This document shows positions 1 through 8,221 of a DNA stretch of 25,338 nucleotides, one piece after another. Both the position numbers and the translations under genes were made by a program. The DNA lies in NCBI GenBank assembly GCA_043802345.1, contig JAZDLC010000046.1, forward strand, positions 1-25,338, given 5' to 3'. Origin of the DNA: JAZDLC01 sp043802345 (GTDB taxonomy: Bacteria; Planctomycetota; B15-G4; JADJEK01). Numbering within the stretch: the stretch's first letter is position 1; the number at the start of each line of letters is the position of its first letter. Under the pieces are notes generated by a model that made no database searches, was not told the origin of the DNA, and was given only the letters and a program-made list of their open reading frames with translations.

Positions 1-1815
1 GAGAATACGAACCACCTCATCTGGCACGAGTACGTGCTCTACTTCGTTCTTGGTGTCGGCGTGCTGTTCACGATCTGGTCTGGATTCGGCCAGTACCGCG
101 CGCTCACGCACGGCGTGCAGGTCGTCCGGGGGGTGTACGACGACAAGAGCCACCCCGGCGCCATCAACCACTTCCAGGCTCTCTCGACCGCGCTCTCCGC
201 GACCGTGGGTCTCGGCAACATCGCGGGAGTGGCGATCGCGGTCTCGCTCGGCGGGCCCGGAGCCGTGTTCTGGATGTGGGTGGTGGGGCTCGTCGGGATG
301 TGCCTGAAGATGACCGAAGTCACGCAGGCGATGCTCTATCGTGATACGTCGGATCCGGACAACCCGCACGGCGGCGCGATGTGGGTCATGAAGAACGGGC
401 TGGGCAGGATCCTGCCGGCCTGCGCCGGCTTCGGGCGCGTCGCCGGAGCCGTCTTCTGTGTCACGCTGCTCGTGTCGGCGATCACCGGCGGCAACATGTT
501 CCAGGCCTGGAATGTGGCGGACATTTCGTTCACCTACTTCGGCGTCCCGAAGCTCGCGACCGGGATCGTTCTCACGCTTCTGGTCGGCCTGGTCATCGTA
601 GGCGGAATCCGCAGGATTGGCGGCATCGCCGGCCGGATCGTCCCGTTCATGTGTCTCTTGTACATCCTGGCCGGGTTGTGGGTGATCGCCATCGGCTTTC
701 GCGAGATCCCCGGACTGCTTGCGTTGATCGTGACCGACGCGTTCCGGCCGGGCGAGGCGGGCGGGGCCTTCATCGGAGGCGCCGCCGGTTACGGCTTTCT
801 CAAGGGAATGCAGCGGGCGCTGTTCTCGAACGAGGCCGGCCAGGGGTCGGCTCCGATCGCCCACTCCGCGGCCAAGACCGACGAGCCCGTGCGCGAGGGG
901 ATTGTGGCCGGCCTCGAACCGTTCATCGACACGCTCTGCGTCTGCACCATCACGGCCCTGGTGATCCTGTTGTCGGGATCGTGGAACCGGCCGGCCGCTC
1001 TCGAGTTCAGCGCCGGTCCGCCCCGGATCGAGGCGCTCCAGGCCACGAGCGGCGGGCAGGCGCGGGATGCGGCCGGCCGTTTTCTCTGGACCCTCGCGCC
1101 GGTCGAGGTGCGGATTCGCGACCAGGGCGAGGCGAACCATCAGCTGCGCGATGGCTCCGAGCTGTTTCTGGTGCTCGAGATTCCGGATGGGCCGGACGGT
1201 GTGGGCTCGAACCTCGAGACCGGCGGCAGCCGCCACCGCCTGCCGGGCCGGCTCCAGGAGCGTCCCGCGGCCGGCGACGCAGGTGCGTATCCCGTGTGGA
1301 TCGCGTGCTTCGGCGACAGCGCGGGCGATGCTGACGCGGCCGGCCTGGCCACTCTGGCCACCCCGACCCCGCAGCCGCCGCGCGTCGCCAGTGATGGCGT
1401 CCACTTCGACTTCAAGGGGGCCACGCTGACCGCCAAATCCTTCGATCACGCCTTGCCGGGCCTCGGGTTCTGGATCGTGCCGGCGGTCGTCTGGCTGTTC
1501 GCCTTCTCGACCATCATCTCCTGGTCATACTACGGCGAGCAGGGAATCGTGTTCCTGCTCGGCATCCGCGCCGTGATGCCATATCGGATCATTTACTGCC
1601 TGCTGATCCTGGTGACGGTGCAGATCGTGCGCACCGAGACCCAGCTCGATATCCTCTCGACGCTGGGCACGGGTCTCATGCTGTGGGCCAACATCCCGAT
1701 CATGCTCCTGTTCGGAAGAGAGGCCATGCGCAACTACCACGATTACTTCCGCCGCCTGCGGACCGGAGAGATGAAGCCCGTCGGCTCACGCCCTACGCGA
1801 GGAAGTAGAGCGTGA
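1..1815 (+). CDS. AGCS-family sodium:amino-acid symporter, 5'-truncated, with a large inserted domain
   Basis: Inner-membrane carrier predicted to import alanine/glycine-type amino acids with Na+. The frame is open to the first base, so the true start lies outside the window; the first internal start is GTG at 34. AGCS hallmarks are clear: an ALSATVGLGNIAGVA-type segment near the N-terminus, then GGPGAVFWMW, SNEAGQGSAPIAHSAA and, late in the protein, LFAFSTIISWSYYGE. About 604 residues are visible, against roughly 450-500 for typical AlsT/DagA proteins. The excess is one hydrophilic stretch (about bases 976-1416, near 147 residues) between the helix ending VILLSG and the conserved segment GATLTAKSFDHALPG. 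No frameshift is needed, so it reads as a real insertion. The 3' end overlaps the convergent exchanger gene by 23 bases. Family assignment is firm; substrate is inferred. Confidence 0.9.
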   Translation, partial: ENTNHLIWHEYVLYFVLGVGVLFTIWSGFGQYRALTHGVQVVRGVYDDKSHPGAINHFQALSTALSATVGLGNIAGVAIAVSLGGPGAVFWMWVVGLVGMCLKMTEVTQAMLYRDTSDPDNPHGGAMWVMKNGLGRILPACAGFGRVAGAVFCVTLLVSAITGGNMFQAWNVADISFTYFGVPKLATGIVLTLLVGLVIVGGIRRIGGIAGRIVPFMCLLYILAGLWVIAIGFREIPGLLALIVTDAFRPGEAGGAFIGGAAGYGFLKGMQRALFSNEAGQGSAPIAHSAAKTDEPVREGIVAGLEPFIDTLCVCTITALVILLSGSWNRPAALEFSAGPPRIEALQATSGGQARDAAGRFLWTLAPVEVRIRDQGEANHQLRDGSELFLVLEIPDGPDGVGSNLETGGSRHRLPGRLQERPAAGDAGAYPVWIACFGDSAGDADAAGLATLATPTPQPPRVASDGVHFDFKGATLTAKSFDHALPGLGFWIVPAVVWLFAFSTIISWSYYGEQGIVFLLGIRAVMPYRIIYCLLILVTVQIVRTETQLDILSTLGTGLMLWANIPIMLLFGREAMRNYHDYFRRLRTGEMKPVGSRPTRGSRA

Positions 1816-2788
1816 ACAGGTAGGCCAGGTAGACGAGCGCCAGGACGGCCCCCTCGAACCGGGAGATCAGCGCGCCGGTCAGCACGATCGGCAGCAGGAC
1901 CACCGCCAGGAGGATCATCAGCGGCAAGTCGAGCCAGAGGAGCTGGCCGGAGATCCGCTGCCCGGTCACGAGTGCGCTCGTTCCGAGGATGCCGAGCAGG
2001 TTGAAGATGTTCGAGCCCAGGATGTTGCCGACTGCGATGTCGCTCTGCTTGCGGGCCGCGGCCACGATTGAGGTGAATAGCTCCGGCGCGGAGGTCCCCG
2101 CCGCCACGATGGTCAGACCGATCACCAGGTCCGAAACTCCGAGCGAGCGGGCGAGCGCCGAGGACGAATGGACGAGCAGCCGTGAGCCGAGAATCAGGAC
2201 TGCGAGGCCGAGGATGATCCAGACGACGTTCACGACGAGGCCAGGAGGTCGCTTCACGACGGGGAGGCGCAGCTCCGCCTCCAGTTCCTGTTCGAGCGCC
2301 GCTTCGAGCGCACCCTCTCTCCGACCCGCGCGGTAGCCGCGGATCAGGTAGATCCCGAGCAGGCCGAGGAACAGCGCTCCCTGGGGGCGCCCCAGGACGC
2401 CGCCACTCGACAGCGCGAGGTACGGCAATACGGATGCGGCGATCACGACCAGCACTTCCCGGCGGACCACCGCCAACCGCACCGGGATGGGACAGACGAG
2501 CGCGGTCAACCCCAGAATGAGCGCGGTGTTGAAGATGTTGGAGCCGACCACGTTGCCGACGGCGATGTCGGTCTGGCCGCGAAGGCTCGCCACGATCGAG
2601 GTGAACAGCTCCGGGGTCGACGTGCCGAAGCCGACAATGGTCAGACCGATGAAGAAGGACGAGATCCCGCAGCGCCTCGCCACACCCACGGAACCGCGGA
2701 CCAGGCCCTCGGCGCCGAGAGCGAGCAGGATGAGCGCGGCCAGAAGCTGGCAGGAAGTCCAGAACATGGCCAGGGACCGGCCTCTCAT
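1793..2788 (-). CDS. CaCA-family Na+/Ca2+ (cation/proton) exchanger
   Basis: Inner-membrane antiporter of the YrbG/NCKX-like bacterial CaCA family, expected to export Ca2+ in exchange for Na+ or H+. The two inverted alpha repeats are obvious and nearly identical: GFGTSTPELFTSIVAS followed by GNVVGSNIFN in the first half, and AAGTSAPELFTSIVAA followed by GNILGSNIFN in the second. Each half carries about five hydrophobic helices, separated by a charged cytoplasmic loop (around residues 160-175, rich in E and R). Length (331 residues) matches the family. ATG at 2788 lacks a good ribosome site; ATG at 2767 (MFWTSCQL) is an alternative that puts the first helix at the N-terminus. The gene converges on the symporter gene with overlapping ends. 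Direction of transport in vivo is not shown by sequence. Confidence 0.93.
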   Translation of the reverse strand: MRGRSLAMFWTSCQLLAALILLALGAEGLVRGSVGVARRCGISSFFIGLTIVGFGTSTPELFTSIVASLRGQTDIAVGNVVGSNIFNTALILGLTALVCPIPVRLAVVRREVLVVIAASVLPYLALSSGGVLGRPQGALFLGLLGIYLIRGYRAGRREGALEAALEQELEAELRLPVVKRPPGLVVNVVWIILGLAVLILGSRLLVHSSSALARSLGVSDLVIGLTIVAAGTSAPELFTSIVAAARKQSDIAVGNILGSNIFNLLGILGTSALVTGQRISGQLLWLDLPLMILLAVVLLPIVLTGALISRFEGAVLALVYLAYLFTLYFLA

Positions 2789-2821
2789 AAGGCGCCGAGC
2801 GGGATCGAACAGGGATCTTGC

Positions 2822-2853
2822 CAGCCCGGCCGCCGGAAAGCAACCGGCCGCTG
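2822..2853 (-). terminator. Candidate hairpin after the beta-propeller gene
   Basis: CAG-cc-CGGCCG (2822-2832) can pair with CGGCCG-CTG (2845-2853) across a 12-base loop, giving nine base pairs with a two-base bulge. It lies just past the stop codon of the minus-strand beta-propeller gene and before the exchanger gene. There is no T-run, so it is at best a weak or Rho-assisted terminator. Confidence 0.3.
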
Positions 2854-2885
2854 GCGCATGGCGACAACCCGTCGAGACCGGCCCG

Positions 2886-5624
2886 TCAGAGGATCACGAG
2901 TTCGATGCCGTTGCTGTTGGCCCAGCCGCGGGTCACGCCCGGATCGATGGCGAAGACCTGGGTGGTCACGGTGAGTCCGGTCATGCCGGAGGGGATCGTG
3001 ATATCCAGCGTGGCGGTTCCCTGGCCGGGGCCGACACCGTCGAGCGGAAGAGTGGGGAACAGCGGCAGCAAGGGGGCGACGTTCAGCAGGCAGCCATTCA
3101 GCGGCTGCGCCGCGCGGCCGGTGCCGAAGACGATGATCGCGGTCGAGCCGCCCAGGCAATGCTCGATCCCAAGAAGCAACTGACCGCTCGGTGCCGCGCA
3201 ACCGGTCAGCGAAGCCGCCGGCACGAAGCCGCCGCCGCCGGCGCACCCCACCCCGTAGGCCGTGATGCTGCCGCACTCGTCGTCGAAGCGGATCAGGTCG
3301 ACGCCGTCGGCCTCACCCGGCTGGGCGCAGACCGCCGTGCGGTTGAACTCCCGGAAGACCATGTCCGCGGGAGAACCGGCCAGCGGAGTCGCGTCGATCA
3401 CGCTCGAGGCGGCGCCCGCGGCGTTGATGCGCACGAGTTCTCCATCGGTGGCGGCCACGTAGAGCCGCCCGGTCTGAGCTGAATAGTGCGCCGCACGGGG
3501 CGGGGAGTTGATGCCGACCTGACTCAGCTTCAGATGACCGGCGTTCACGCCGATCACCGCCACGTTGGGGTTGTTGAAATCGAAGCTGCCGATGTAGACG
3601 AAGGCACCGCTCGAATCCGGGGTGATCGTCAGGGGAAACTCGATATTCGGCACCGTGGTCACCGCCGTCTGGGAGGCCAGATCGATCGAGAATACGCTCA
3701 CGTTGTCGGAGAACGAATTGGTCACGTAGCAGAACGATCCACCCGGAACGAACCGGGCCCGGATGGGAAAGTCTCCCGTGGGCAGCCGGGCGATCTCGGT
3801 CCGGCTGGCCGTGTCGACCACCATGAGCTGGTCATCGAAGCTGATGCAGACTACCAGCACCGAGCCGTCCTCGGAGAGGGCCATGCCGCTGAGCACGTTG
3901 TAGGTGTAGCCGATCGAACCCATCTGGCCGGTGACCAGCGAACCGACCACGCTGCTCGCGGCGCCGGCGAGCTGGATGAAATGCACCCGATCGGTCCCGG
4001 CCACGGTGGTCACGTAGGCCCACTGGCTGTCGGGAGAGATCAGGACCTCTCCCGGCCTGGACGAGACCGGGAGCTGGGCCACGGTGGTCTCGGTGGTCAG
4101 ATCGATCACCGAGACCGTGTCGTTGTCGCCGTTGGCGACCACTGCGGTGAGTCCGTCCGGACTGACCGCCACGCCCAGCGGTCGGGTTCCCGCCGCCGGA
4201 TAACCACCGGTCCGGCCCGACTCCAGGTCGATCACGGTCGCGTTGCGCGACAGGTTGTTGGCCGCCACCACCTTGCTGCCGTCGGGAGTGATCGCGAGCG
4301 TCCGCGTCGCGTCCCCCTCATCCGGCTCGCCCGATCCGGTCAGCCCCTCGGCGAACCCGGACACGCCATTGATGTTGAACAGCAGCACGTCTTCCGAAAA
4401 GCGGTTGTTGAGCGCCACCACCCGGTGCTCCACCGGACTGGCCGCGGCTTCCGCGCAGGCGTAGTACGTGATCGTGCGCACGATGCTGCGGGTGGCCAGA
4501 CTGATGATCCGGGAGTTGTAGTTGGAAACGTAGGCGAACTGGCCGTCATACGAGAACTCGATATCCCCGACCGTCCCGGTAGAGAGAGTGGCCGCCACCG
4601 TGCCGGAGGTCAGGTTCAGGAAGATGACCCCGTTCAGGATCGCCGCCATGGCGTGGCTCTTGTCCGGCGTGATCCGGACCACCTGGTTGTAGAGACCGTC
4701 GCCCGTGGCGAACGAGCCGGTCACGGTCGACGTGGCCAGGTCGATCAGCGAGATGCGCTGGGTGCTCCCCTCATGGCTGACCACCGCCAGGGTGCCGTCC
4801 GTGCTGATATCGATCGCGGTCGGCAGGGCGGCCGTGGCCATCGTGGCGGTGCTCGCACCGGTGGTCAGGTCGTACCGTTCGACGGTGCCGTTGCTGCGAT
4901 CCGGAAGCAGCACGGTACTGTTGTCGCTCGAGACCGCGAACTGGGTGAAGATGTTGCCGAAGGCTCCGGACTCGGGCGAGAAGAAGAACCCCAGCGCGCC
5001 CTGGGGCGAACTTGGGATCGAACGTACCTCGGTCAGGGTGGCTAGATCGATGACCGAAAGCGCCGAGTTGACCGCGTCGTTGACCACACCCACCACCGCG
5101 AACAGTCCGTTGCCGGTGATCTCTACCCGGTACGGTTCCGCGCCGGTCACCGGCACCTGGGCCGCCACGCTGTGGGTGGCGACGTCGATCACGTAGACCT
5201 GGTTGTCGAACACGCACGGCACCAGGGCGTACTGCCCGTTTGGAGTGACCTGCACGTCCACTGGAAAATCGCCCACGCCAACGGTGTGAGTGATCGCGCG
5301 GGTGGCCACGTCGAAGAACGTGACCGTGTCGGTGTCGCGGTTCGCGATCACCGCCGCGGTGCCGTTCGGCAGAAACGCCACTTCACGCGGCATGTCGCCT
5401 TCAGGGTCGGAATCGGTCGACAGGAACCCGGAAACGGCCGCGGGTGCCCGGATGGCAGGTTCCTGCGCGCGCTGGACGGTCAGAGTCCGCCCGTACAGAC
5501 TTACCACCGGTTCCACGCCGCCCTCCGGCGACACGCTACGTTCCAACGGTTCCCCCGCGAGCGCGGGGATGTTCAAGGCCAGGGCGGAGAGAACAAGCAG
5601 GCAGCAACGGTGGGGCGACTTCAC
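2886..5624 (-). CDS. Secreted YVTN-type beta-propeller repeat protein with a C-terminal Gly/Cys-rich module
   Basis: About 912 residues, exported. GTG at 5624 is preferred because GGAG (5631-5634) sits six bases upstream and the product then begins with a short basic n-region, a hydrophobic core and an ALA-G signal-peptidase site. The frame itself is open further upstream to ATG 5678. The body is a long series of 40-45-residue blades with the YVTN pattern, for example VAVSPDGLTAVVANGDNDTV and VIDLTTETTVAQLP, enough for about two seven-bladed propellers. The last ~130 residues differ: they begin YGVGCAGGGGFVP and carry several Cys (GCAAPSG, EHCLGG, NGCLLNV), a compact beta-rich module that I associate with large secreted proteins of environmental bacteria. 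It probably lies in the periplasm or at the cell surface; function and ligand are unknown. Convincing as a real gene; specific role cannot be named. Confidence 0.88.
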   Translation of the reverse strand: MKSPHRCCLLVLSALALNIPALAGEPLERSVSPEGGVEPVVSLYGRTLTVQRAQEPAIRAPAAVSGFLSTDSDPEGDMPREVAFLPNGTAAVIANRDTDTVTFFDVATRAITHTVGVGDFPVDVQVTPNGQYALVPCVFDNQVYVIDVATHSVAAQVPVTGAEPYRVEITGNGLFAVVGVVNDAVNSALSVIDLATLTEVRSIPSSPQGALGFFFSPESGAFGNIFTQFAVSSDNSTVLLPDRSNGTVERYDLTTGASTATMATAALPTAIDISTDGTLAVVSHEGSTQRISLIDLATSTVTGSFATGDGLYNQVVRITPDKSHAMAAILNGVIFLNLTSGTVAATLSTGTVGDIEFSYDGQFAYVSNYNSRIISLATRSIVRTITYYACAEAAASPVEHRVVALNNRFSEDVLLFNINGVSGFAEGLTGSGEPDEGDATRTLAITPDGSKVVAANNLSRNATVIDLESGRTGGYPAAGTRPLGVAVSPDGLTAVVANGDNDTVSVIDLTTETTVAQLPVSSRPGEVLISPDSQWAYVTTVAGTDRVHFIQLAGAASSVVGSLVTGQMGSIGYTYNVLSGMALSEDGSVLVVCISFDDQLMVVDTASRTEIARLPTGDFPIRARFVPGGSFCYVTNSFSDNVSVFSIDLASQTAVTTVPNIEFPLTITPDSSGAFVYIGSFDFNNPNVAVIGVNAGHLKLSQVGINSPPRAAHYSAQTGRLYVAATDGELVRINAAGAASSVIDATPLAGSPADMVFREFNRTAVCAQPGEADGVDLIRFDDECGSITAYGVGCAGGGGFVPAASLTGCAAPSGQLLLGIEHCLGGSTAIIVFGTGRAAQPLNGCLLNVAPLLPLFPTLPLDGVGPGQGTATLDITIPSGMTGLTVTTQVFAIDPGVTRGWANSNGIELVIL

Positions 5625-5733
5625 GGCAATCTCCACGGGATGTTGAACGACGGTTCCAGGCTTTCCTCGCGACCCCAATCATGCCCCGATTCCGCGAATT
5701 CCGCAAGGTCGCGGCGAGGCGCGTCCGGCCCGG

Positions 5734-6573
5734 CTAGAGGGGGAATGCCGTGGTCCGCAGCGCGGACATGGGGCCCAGGCGGCGCAGTTCGTCCAGCTCC
5801 GTGGTCGTCCTGGTCAGCAGCGAGCCGGCGAAGCCGAGCGCGTTGACCGACATCGACATGAAGCGCTCGCGGCTGCGCGGCACGAGCAGCATCCAGTCGC
5901 GAGTGACGAGGAGGTTGTACGGATCGTCGCCCGCGGCGCTTGCTTGCAGCAGATCCTCGTAGAGCGAGCACAGGAACTCGGGACCGTCCCCGGCGCCGAG
6001 CCGGGAAAGCGCGTGCCGGAAGGGAAGCTGTCCTCTCCCCTCGATCAGTCGATCGACCGGCGTCCGCCCTCTCCCCTCGCCCAGCGGGACCGGCACCAGT
6101 TGCAGATGCTTGTGCGGCTGGCTCGCGCCGGCCACGGCACCGGCGTTGTAGAAGCCCAGCCCGTCGTACCCGGCCATGCAGAGACACAGCGCCTCGAAGT
6201 CGGCCAGCGTGAGCCGTTCCTCCTGATCCTCGAACGACCGGGTGACGATCAGCAGGTGGTGCGGGAAGACATTGAACTTGTTGAGCACCGCGAGATGCGT
6301 GTCGCTCAACTCACCTATCAGCAGGTCGGGAGCGGGGGGCAGGAACGGATTCACCCCCTCACGCCTTTGACTCTCCGTGACCTTCCGCTTCTTCTCCAGC
6401 CGCACCATCCGCCGCACCAGAAACGGAATCCCCGCGTCCTCGATGACCACGCACTCGGTCTCCAGCGGTTGCAGGGCGCCGCTCGCCAGCCCCCTCTCCG
6501 TGGACCGCAGGATCGCCGGCCACACCTCCCCGGCGCACAATCTCGCATCCGCTGGTCGACTCGATCCGGACAT
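5734..6573 (-). CDS. Ap4A phosphorylase / ATP adenylyltransferase-like HIT-superfamily protein
   Basis: Predicted cytosolic enzyme that phosphorolyses diadenosine tetraphosphate to ATP and ADP (Apa1/Apa2-like). The diagnostic element is GASQPHKHLQLVPVP, the modified histidine-triad motif (HxHxQ) of this family, about 60% along the chain. Other family blocks are NPFLPPAPDLLIGEL, the NKFNVFPHHLLIVTR strand pair, the EALCLCMAGYDGLGFYNAG stretch and a C-terminal LVTRDWMLLVPRSRE block. The 279-residue length fits bacterial and cyanobacterial Ap4A phosphorylases. No Shine-Dalgarno lies ahead of ATG 6573; instead TACCAT stands seven bases before it (see the promoter entry), suggesting a leaderless message. 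It is separated from the upstream M29 gene by 52 bases. Related nucleotide-transferring HIT enzymes are possible, but the QPHKHLQ motif favours this call. Confidence 0.87.
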   Translation of the reverse strand: MSGSSRPADARLCAGEVWPAILRSTERGLASGALQPLETECVVIEDAGIPFLVRRMVRLEKKRKVTESQRREGVNPFLPPAPDLLIGELSDTHLAVLNKFNVFPHHLLIVTRSFEDQEERLTLADFEALCLCMAGYDGLGFYNAGAVAGASQPHKHLQLVPVPLGEGRGRTPVDRLIEGRGQLPFRHALSRLGAGDGPEFLCSLYEDLLQASAAGDDPYNLLVTRDWMLLVPRSRERFMSMSVNALGFAGSLLTRTTTELDELRRLGPMSALRTTAFPL

Positions 6574-6580
6574 GGAGCGG

Positions 6581-6586
6581 ATGGTA
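6581..6586 (-). promoter_or_regulatory. Candidate -10 box for a leaderless Ap4A phosphorylase transcript
   Basis: On the minus strand TACCAT is followed by seven bases (CCGCTCC) and then the ATG at 6573. This is the spacing expected if transcription starts on the start codon. No -35 is obvious. The same geometry recurs at other genes in the window. Confidence 0.4.
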
Positions 6587-6625
6587 GCGCCGAGCCTTGC
6601 ACGGCACCAGGCTGGGAACGGAAGC

Positions 6626-7780
6626 TCAGAACGGAATGACGTAGCGGTCGTCGGCGATCAGTCGGATCGTGCTGGCATCGTCCATCAGCAGATCCACCCA
6701 GCCGACGCTCACCCGCGGCTGAACGCTCGGCACATAGACCCTGTCGATGTGAACCACCGCTTCCTTGCTCGAGAACTGCGCGGGTCCGACCTGGCCGCCG
6801 AAATGCTCGCTGCGGCCGAAGGCGATGTGCAGGCCGAGCTTCTCGTCCAGCAGGACTTCACCTGAGGGGCGCACGCCGAAGTCGGCCAGCACGCCGAGCC
6901 CCATCTCCGCCATGTTGCCGTAGGCCGGTTCCTTCCCGAGCAGTCCCGCTTCCCGGCGCGCCGCCTCGCCTTCTCCCTCGGCGGAGACGGCCCGATTCTG
7001 CTCTATCTGGTAGTTCACCAGGCCATCCTCGAACTGCACCGGAAGGGTGCCGAGCGATCCGCTCGGATCGCCCGGAATCTCCCCCTCGTAAGGCACGATG
7101 TACGCCTCGCCCGAAGGCAGGTTGCCGGCGGTGCCCGGCGCAGGGAGCAGCCCGCCAGAGGCGTGGGCCGTGCGATGGCGCAGGTCGAGCACGAGGTCCG
7201 CTTCCTGCTTCCTGTCGACCCTGAAGCGGATGTCGGCTCGCACGGCCCGGTCGAGCAGTTCTTTCAGCAGGTTCACCCGGCGGTTGATCTCTCCATAGTC
7301 GAGCCTGAGGGCCGGGATCATCTCGGGAGAAAAGCCCGGCATGGTGGCAGCCCGGAAACCGTGGAGAGGAGCCGACATCTTGAGCGGCGCGGTGGCGGAA
7401 AACTGGGTGGGCGCCAGCAAGATCCTGTTTTCCCGCAGAACCCGTGGAAGCGGCACGGATCCGGCCGGATCGCATTCCTCGGCGACCCCGGGCATCCTGT
7501 CCGGGGAGACGATCCAGGCCTCCTCCGGCAGATCCGCGTTGTTCATGCGCACGTTCCGGTAGACGCACAGGCTGGGCTCCAGTCCGGTGTCTTCGCGCAC
7601 TCCCTTCAGTTGCTCCACCCATCCGGCCGCCATTTCCCGGCGGACTTTCCATTCCGGGCGGTCCGGCACCACCCTGTCCGGAAGATCGACCAGGACCGCC
7701 AGCGTCCGATCGGCGGCGGTGGGCTGGAAGACGCGCTGGATCAGGGCGGCCAGTTCTTTTCCAGTCAGGTTCTCGCTCAC
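6626..7780 (-). CDS. M29-type metallo-aminopeptidase
   Basis: 384-residue cytosolic metallopeptidase resembling the thermophilic aminopeptidase family M29 (AmpS/PepS/aminopeptidase T), which removes N-terminal residues from peptides using two metal ions. The metal-ligand blocks are in family order in the C-terminal half: NLPSGEAYIVP (Glu), NMAEMGLGVLADFG (Glu), GLHIAFGRSEHFGG (His) and VVHIDRVYV (His and Asp). The N-terminal half is the less conserved alpha/beta domain. The start is GTG 7780, because AGGAGGAG lies exactly seven bases upstream; the open frame continues to ATG 7843 but those extra 21 residues (MIQRSKPLKW...) overlap an operator-like repeat and look untranslated. Length matches the family (~370-415). 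The sequence seems divergent, so the exact specificity, or a related non-peptidase role within the fold, is open. Confidence 0.8.
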   Translation of the reverse strand: MSENLTGKELAALIQRVFQPTAADRTLAVLVDLPDRVVPDRPEWKVRREMAAGWVEQLKGVREDTGLEPSLCVYRNVRMNNADLPEEAWIVSPDRMPGVAEECDPAGSVPLPRVLRENRILLAPTQFSATAPLKMSAPLHGFRAATMPGFSPEMIPALRLDYGEINRRVNLLKELLDRAVRADIRFRVDRKQEADLVLDLRHRTAHASGGLLPAPGTAGNLPSGEAYIVPYEGEIPGDPSGSLGTLPVQFEDGLVNYQIEQNRAVSAEGEGEAARREAGLLGKEPAYGNMAEMGLGVLADFGVRPSGEVLLDEKLGLHIAFGRSEHFGGQVGPAQFSSKEAVVHIDRVYVPSVQPRVSVGWVDLLMDDASTIRLIADDRYVIPF

Positions 7781-7787
7781 GGCGTCG

Positions 7788-7795
7788 CTCCTCCT
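7788..7795 (-). promoter_or_regulatory. Ribosome binding site deciding the M29 start
   Basis: AGGAGGAG on the minus strand, seven bases before GTG 7780. It is a near-perfect Shine-Dalgarno and argues against the longer ATG start at 7843. Confidence 0.8.
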
Positions 7796-7817
7796 GTGAT
7801 GGGTGAGGGCATTCCAC

Positions 7818-7851
7818 TTCAACGGTTTGGAGCGTTGAATCAAACCGGTTT
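7818..7851. promoter_or_regulatory. Nested inverted repeats, candidate operator upstream of the M29 gene
   Basis: Three symmetric elements overlap in 34 bases. TTCAACG (7818-7824) and CGTTGAA (7833-7839) form a perfect 7-bp inverted repeat with an 8-base spacer. CGGTTTG (7823-7829) pairs with CAAACCG (7841-7847). AAACCGGTTT (7842-7851) is a perfect 10-bp palindrome. The cluster lies 38-71 bases upstream of the M29 GTG, where a promoter and regulator site would be expected. No matching regulator gene is seen nearby. Confidence 0.5.
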
Positions 7852-7895
7852 CACGGGAAGAGATGCGGGGATCTTCTCACCATGAAGAACACAGC

Positions 7896-7912
7896 GCGGC
7901 GGAGCCGCAACC
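7896..7912 (+). repeat. Extragenic hairpin element, copy 1
   Basis: GCGGC-GGA-GCCGC forms a 5-bp stem with a 3-base loop and is followed by AACC. The surrounding text (CACCATGAAGAACACAG before it) has the look of dispersed extragenic repeats in some environmental GC-rich genomes; that resemblance is from memory only. Confidence 0.35.
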
Positions 7913-8005
7913 GAAGAGGGAGCGGCACAAGACCCCGGAGGTGGAACGACCCCCAACACCGATTTCCTCGCACCCCGCGAAGAAACTGGGCATCAATAGC
8001 AGGGT

Positions 8006-8024
8006 GCGGCCGCGGGCCGCAACC
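8006..8024 (+). repeat. Extragenic hairpin element, copy 2
   Basis: GCGGCC-GCG-GGCCGC is a perfect 6-bp inverted repeat with a 3-base loop, again followed by AACC. It shares the stem core and the trailing CAACC with the element 110 bases upstream, so the two look like degenerate copies of one unit. Confidence 0.35.
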
Positions 8025-8026
8025 AG

Positions 8027-8148
8027 ATGGAGAGGCGCTTCGCTGAGTACGAGTACGGGAAGATCTGCGCGTGCCGCGAAGAGAAGCCGAGGAGTTCTCC
8101 GCGGCGGTGGCCCAGGCGATGGAGACGGCCCAGAAGATGGGCGGCTAG
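8027..8148 (+). pseudogene. Possible frameshifted gene remnant
   Basis: ATG 8027 opens a frame reading MERRFAEYEYGKICACREE; after about base 8083 a different frame reads AEEFSAAVAQAMETAQKMGG and stops at TAG 8146. Each half has a protein-like composition, and a single-base change near 8084 would join them. The 3' end lies 48 bases before a terminator-like hairpin on the same strand, as expected for a gene end. No homology is recognised and there is no ribosome site, so this may be chance. Confidence 0.2.
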
Positions 8149-8196
8149 CGGGCGAGATCGCCGCAAGGCCCTCATCTGAAGCAGTCCGGCCCCGGG

Positions 8197-8218
8197 GCCG
8201 GGCATTGCCGGCTCTTTT
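8197..8218 (+). terminator. Candidate rho-independent terminator
   Basis: GCCGG (8197-8201) pairs with CCGGC (8208-8212) over a 6-base loop and is followed by TCTTTT. An overlapping 16-bp palindrome (8186-8201, CCGGCCCC/GGGGCCGG) could form an alternative stem. No intact plus-strand gene precedes it; it could end the remnant at 8027-8148 or insulate the downstream promoter. Confidence 0.4.
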
Positions 8219-8221
8219 GCT

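Noticed and set aside
1793..1815. 23-base overlap between the convergent symporter and exchanger genes as a sign of antisense control
   Set aside because: Short convergent overlaps are common in compact bacterial genomes and nothing else here suggests regulation.
8186..8201. 16-bp perfect palindrome CCGGCCCC/GGGGCCGG as an operator
   Set aside because: It overlaps the terminator-like hairpin and consists only of G and C, so chance or part of the terminator is likelier. Recorded with the terminator.
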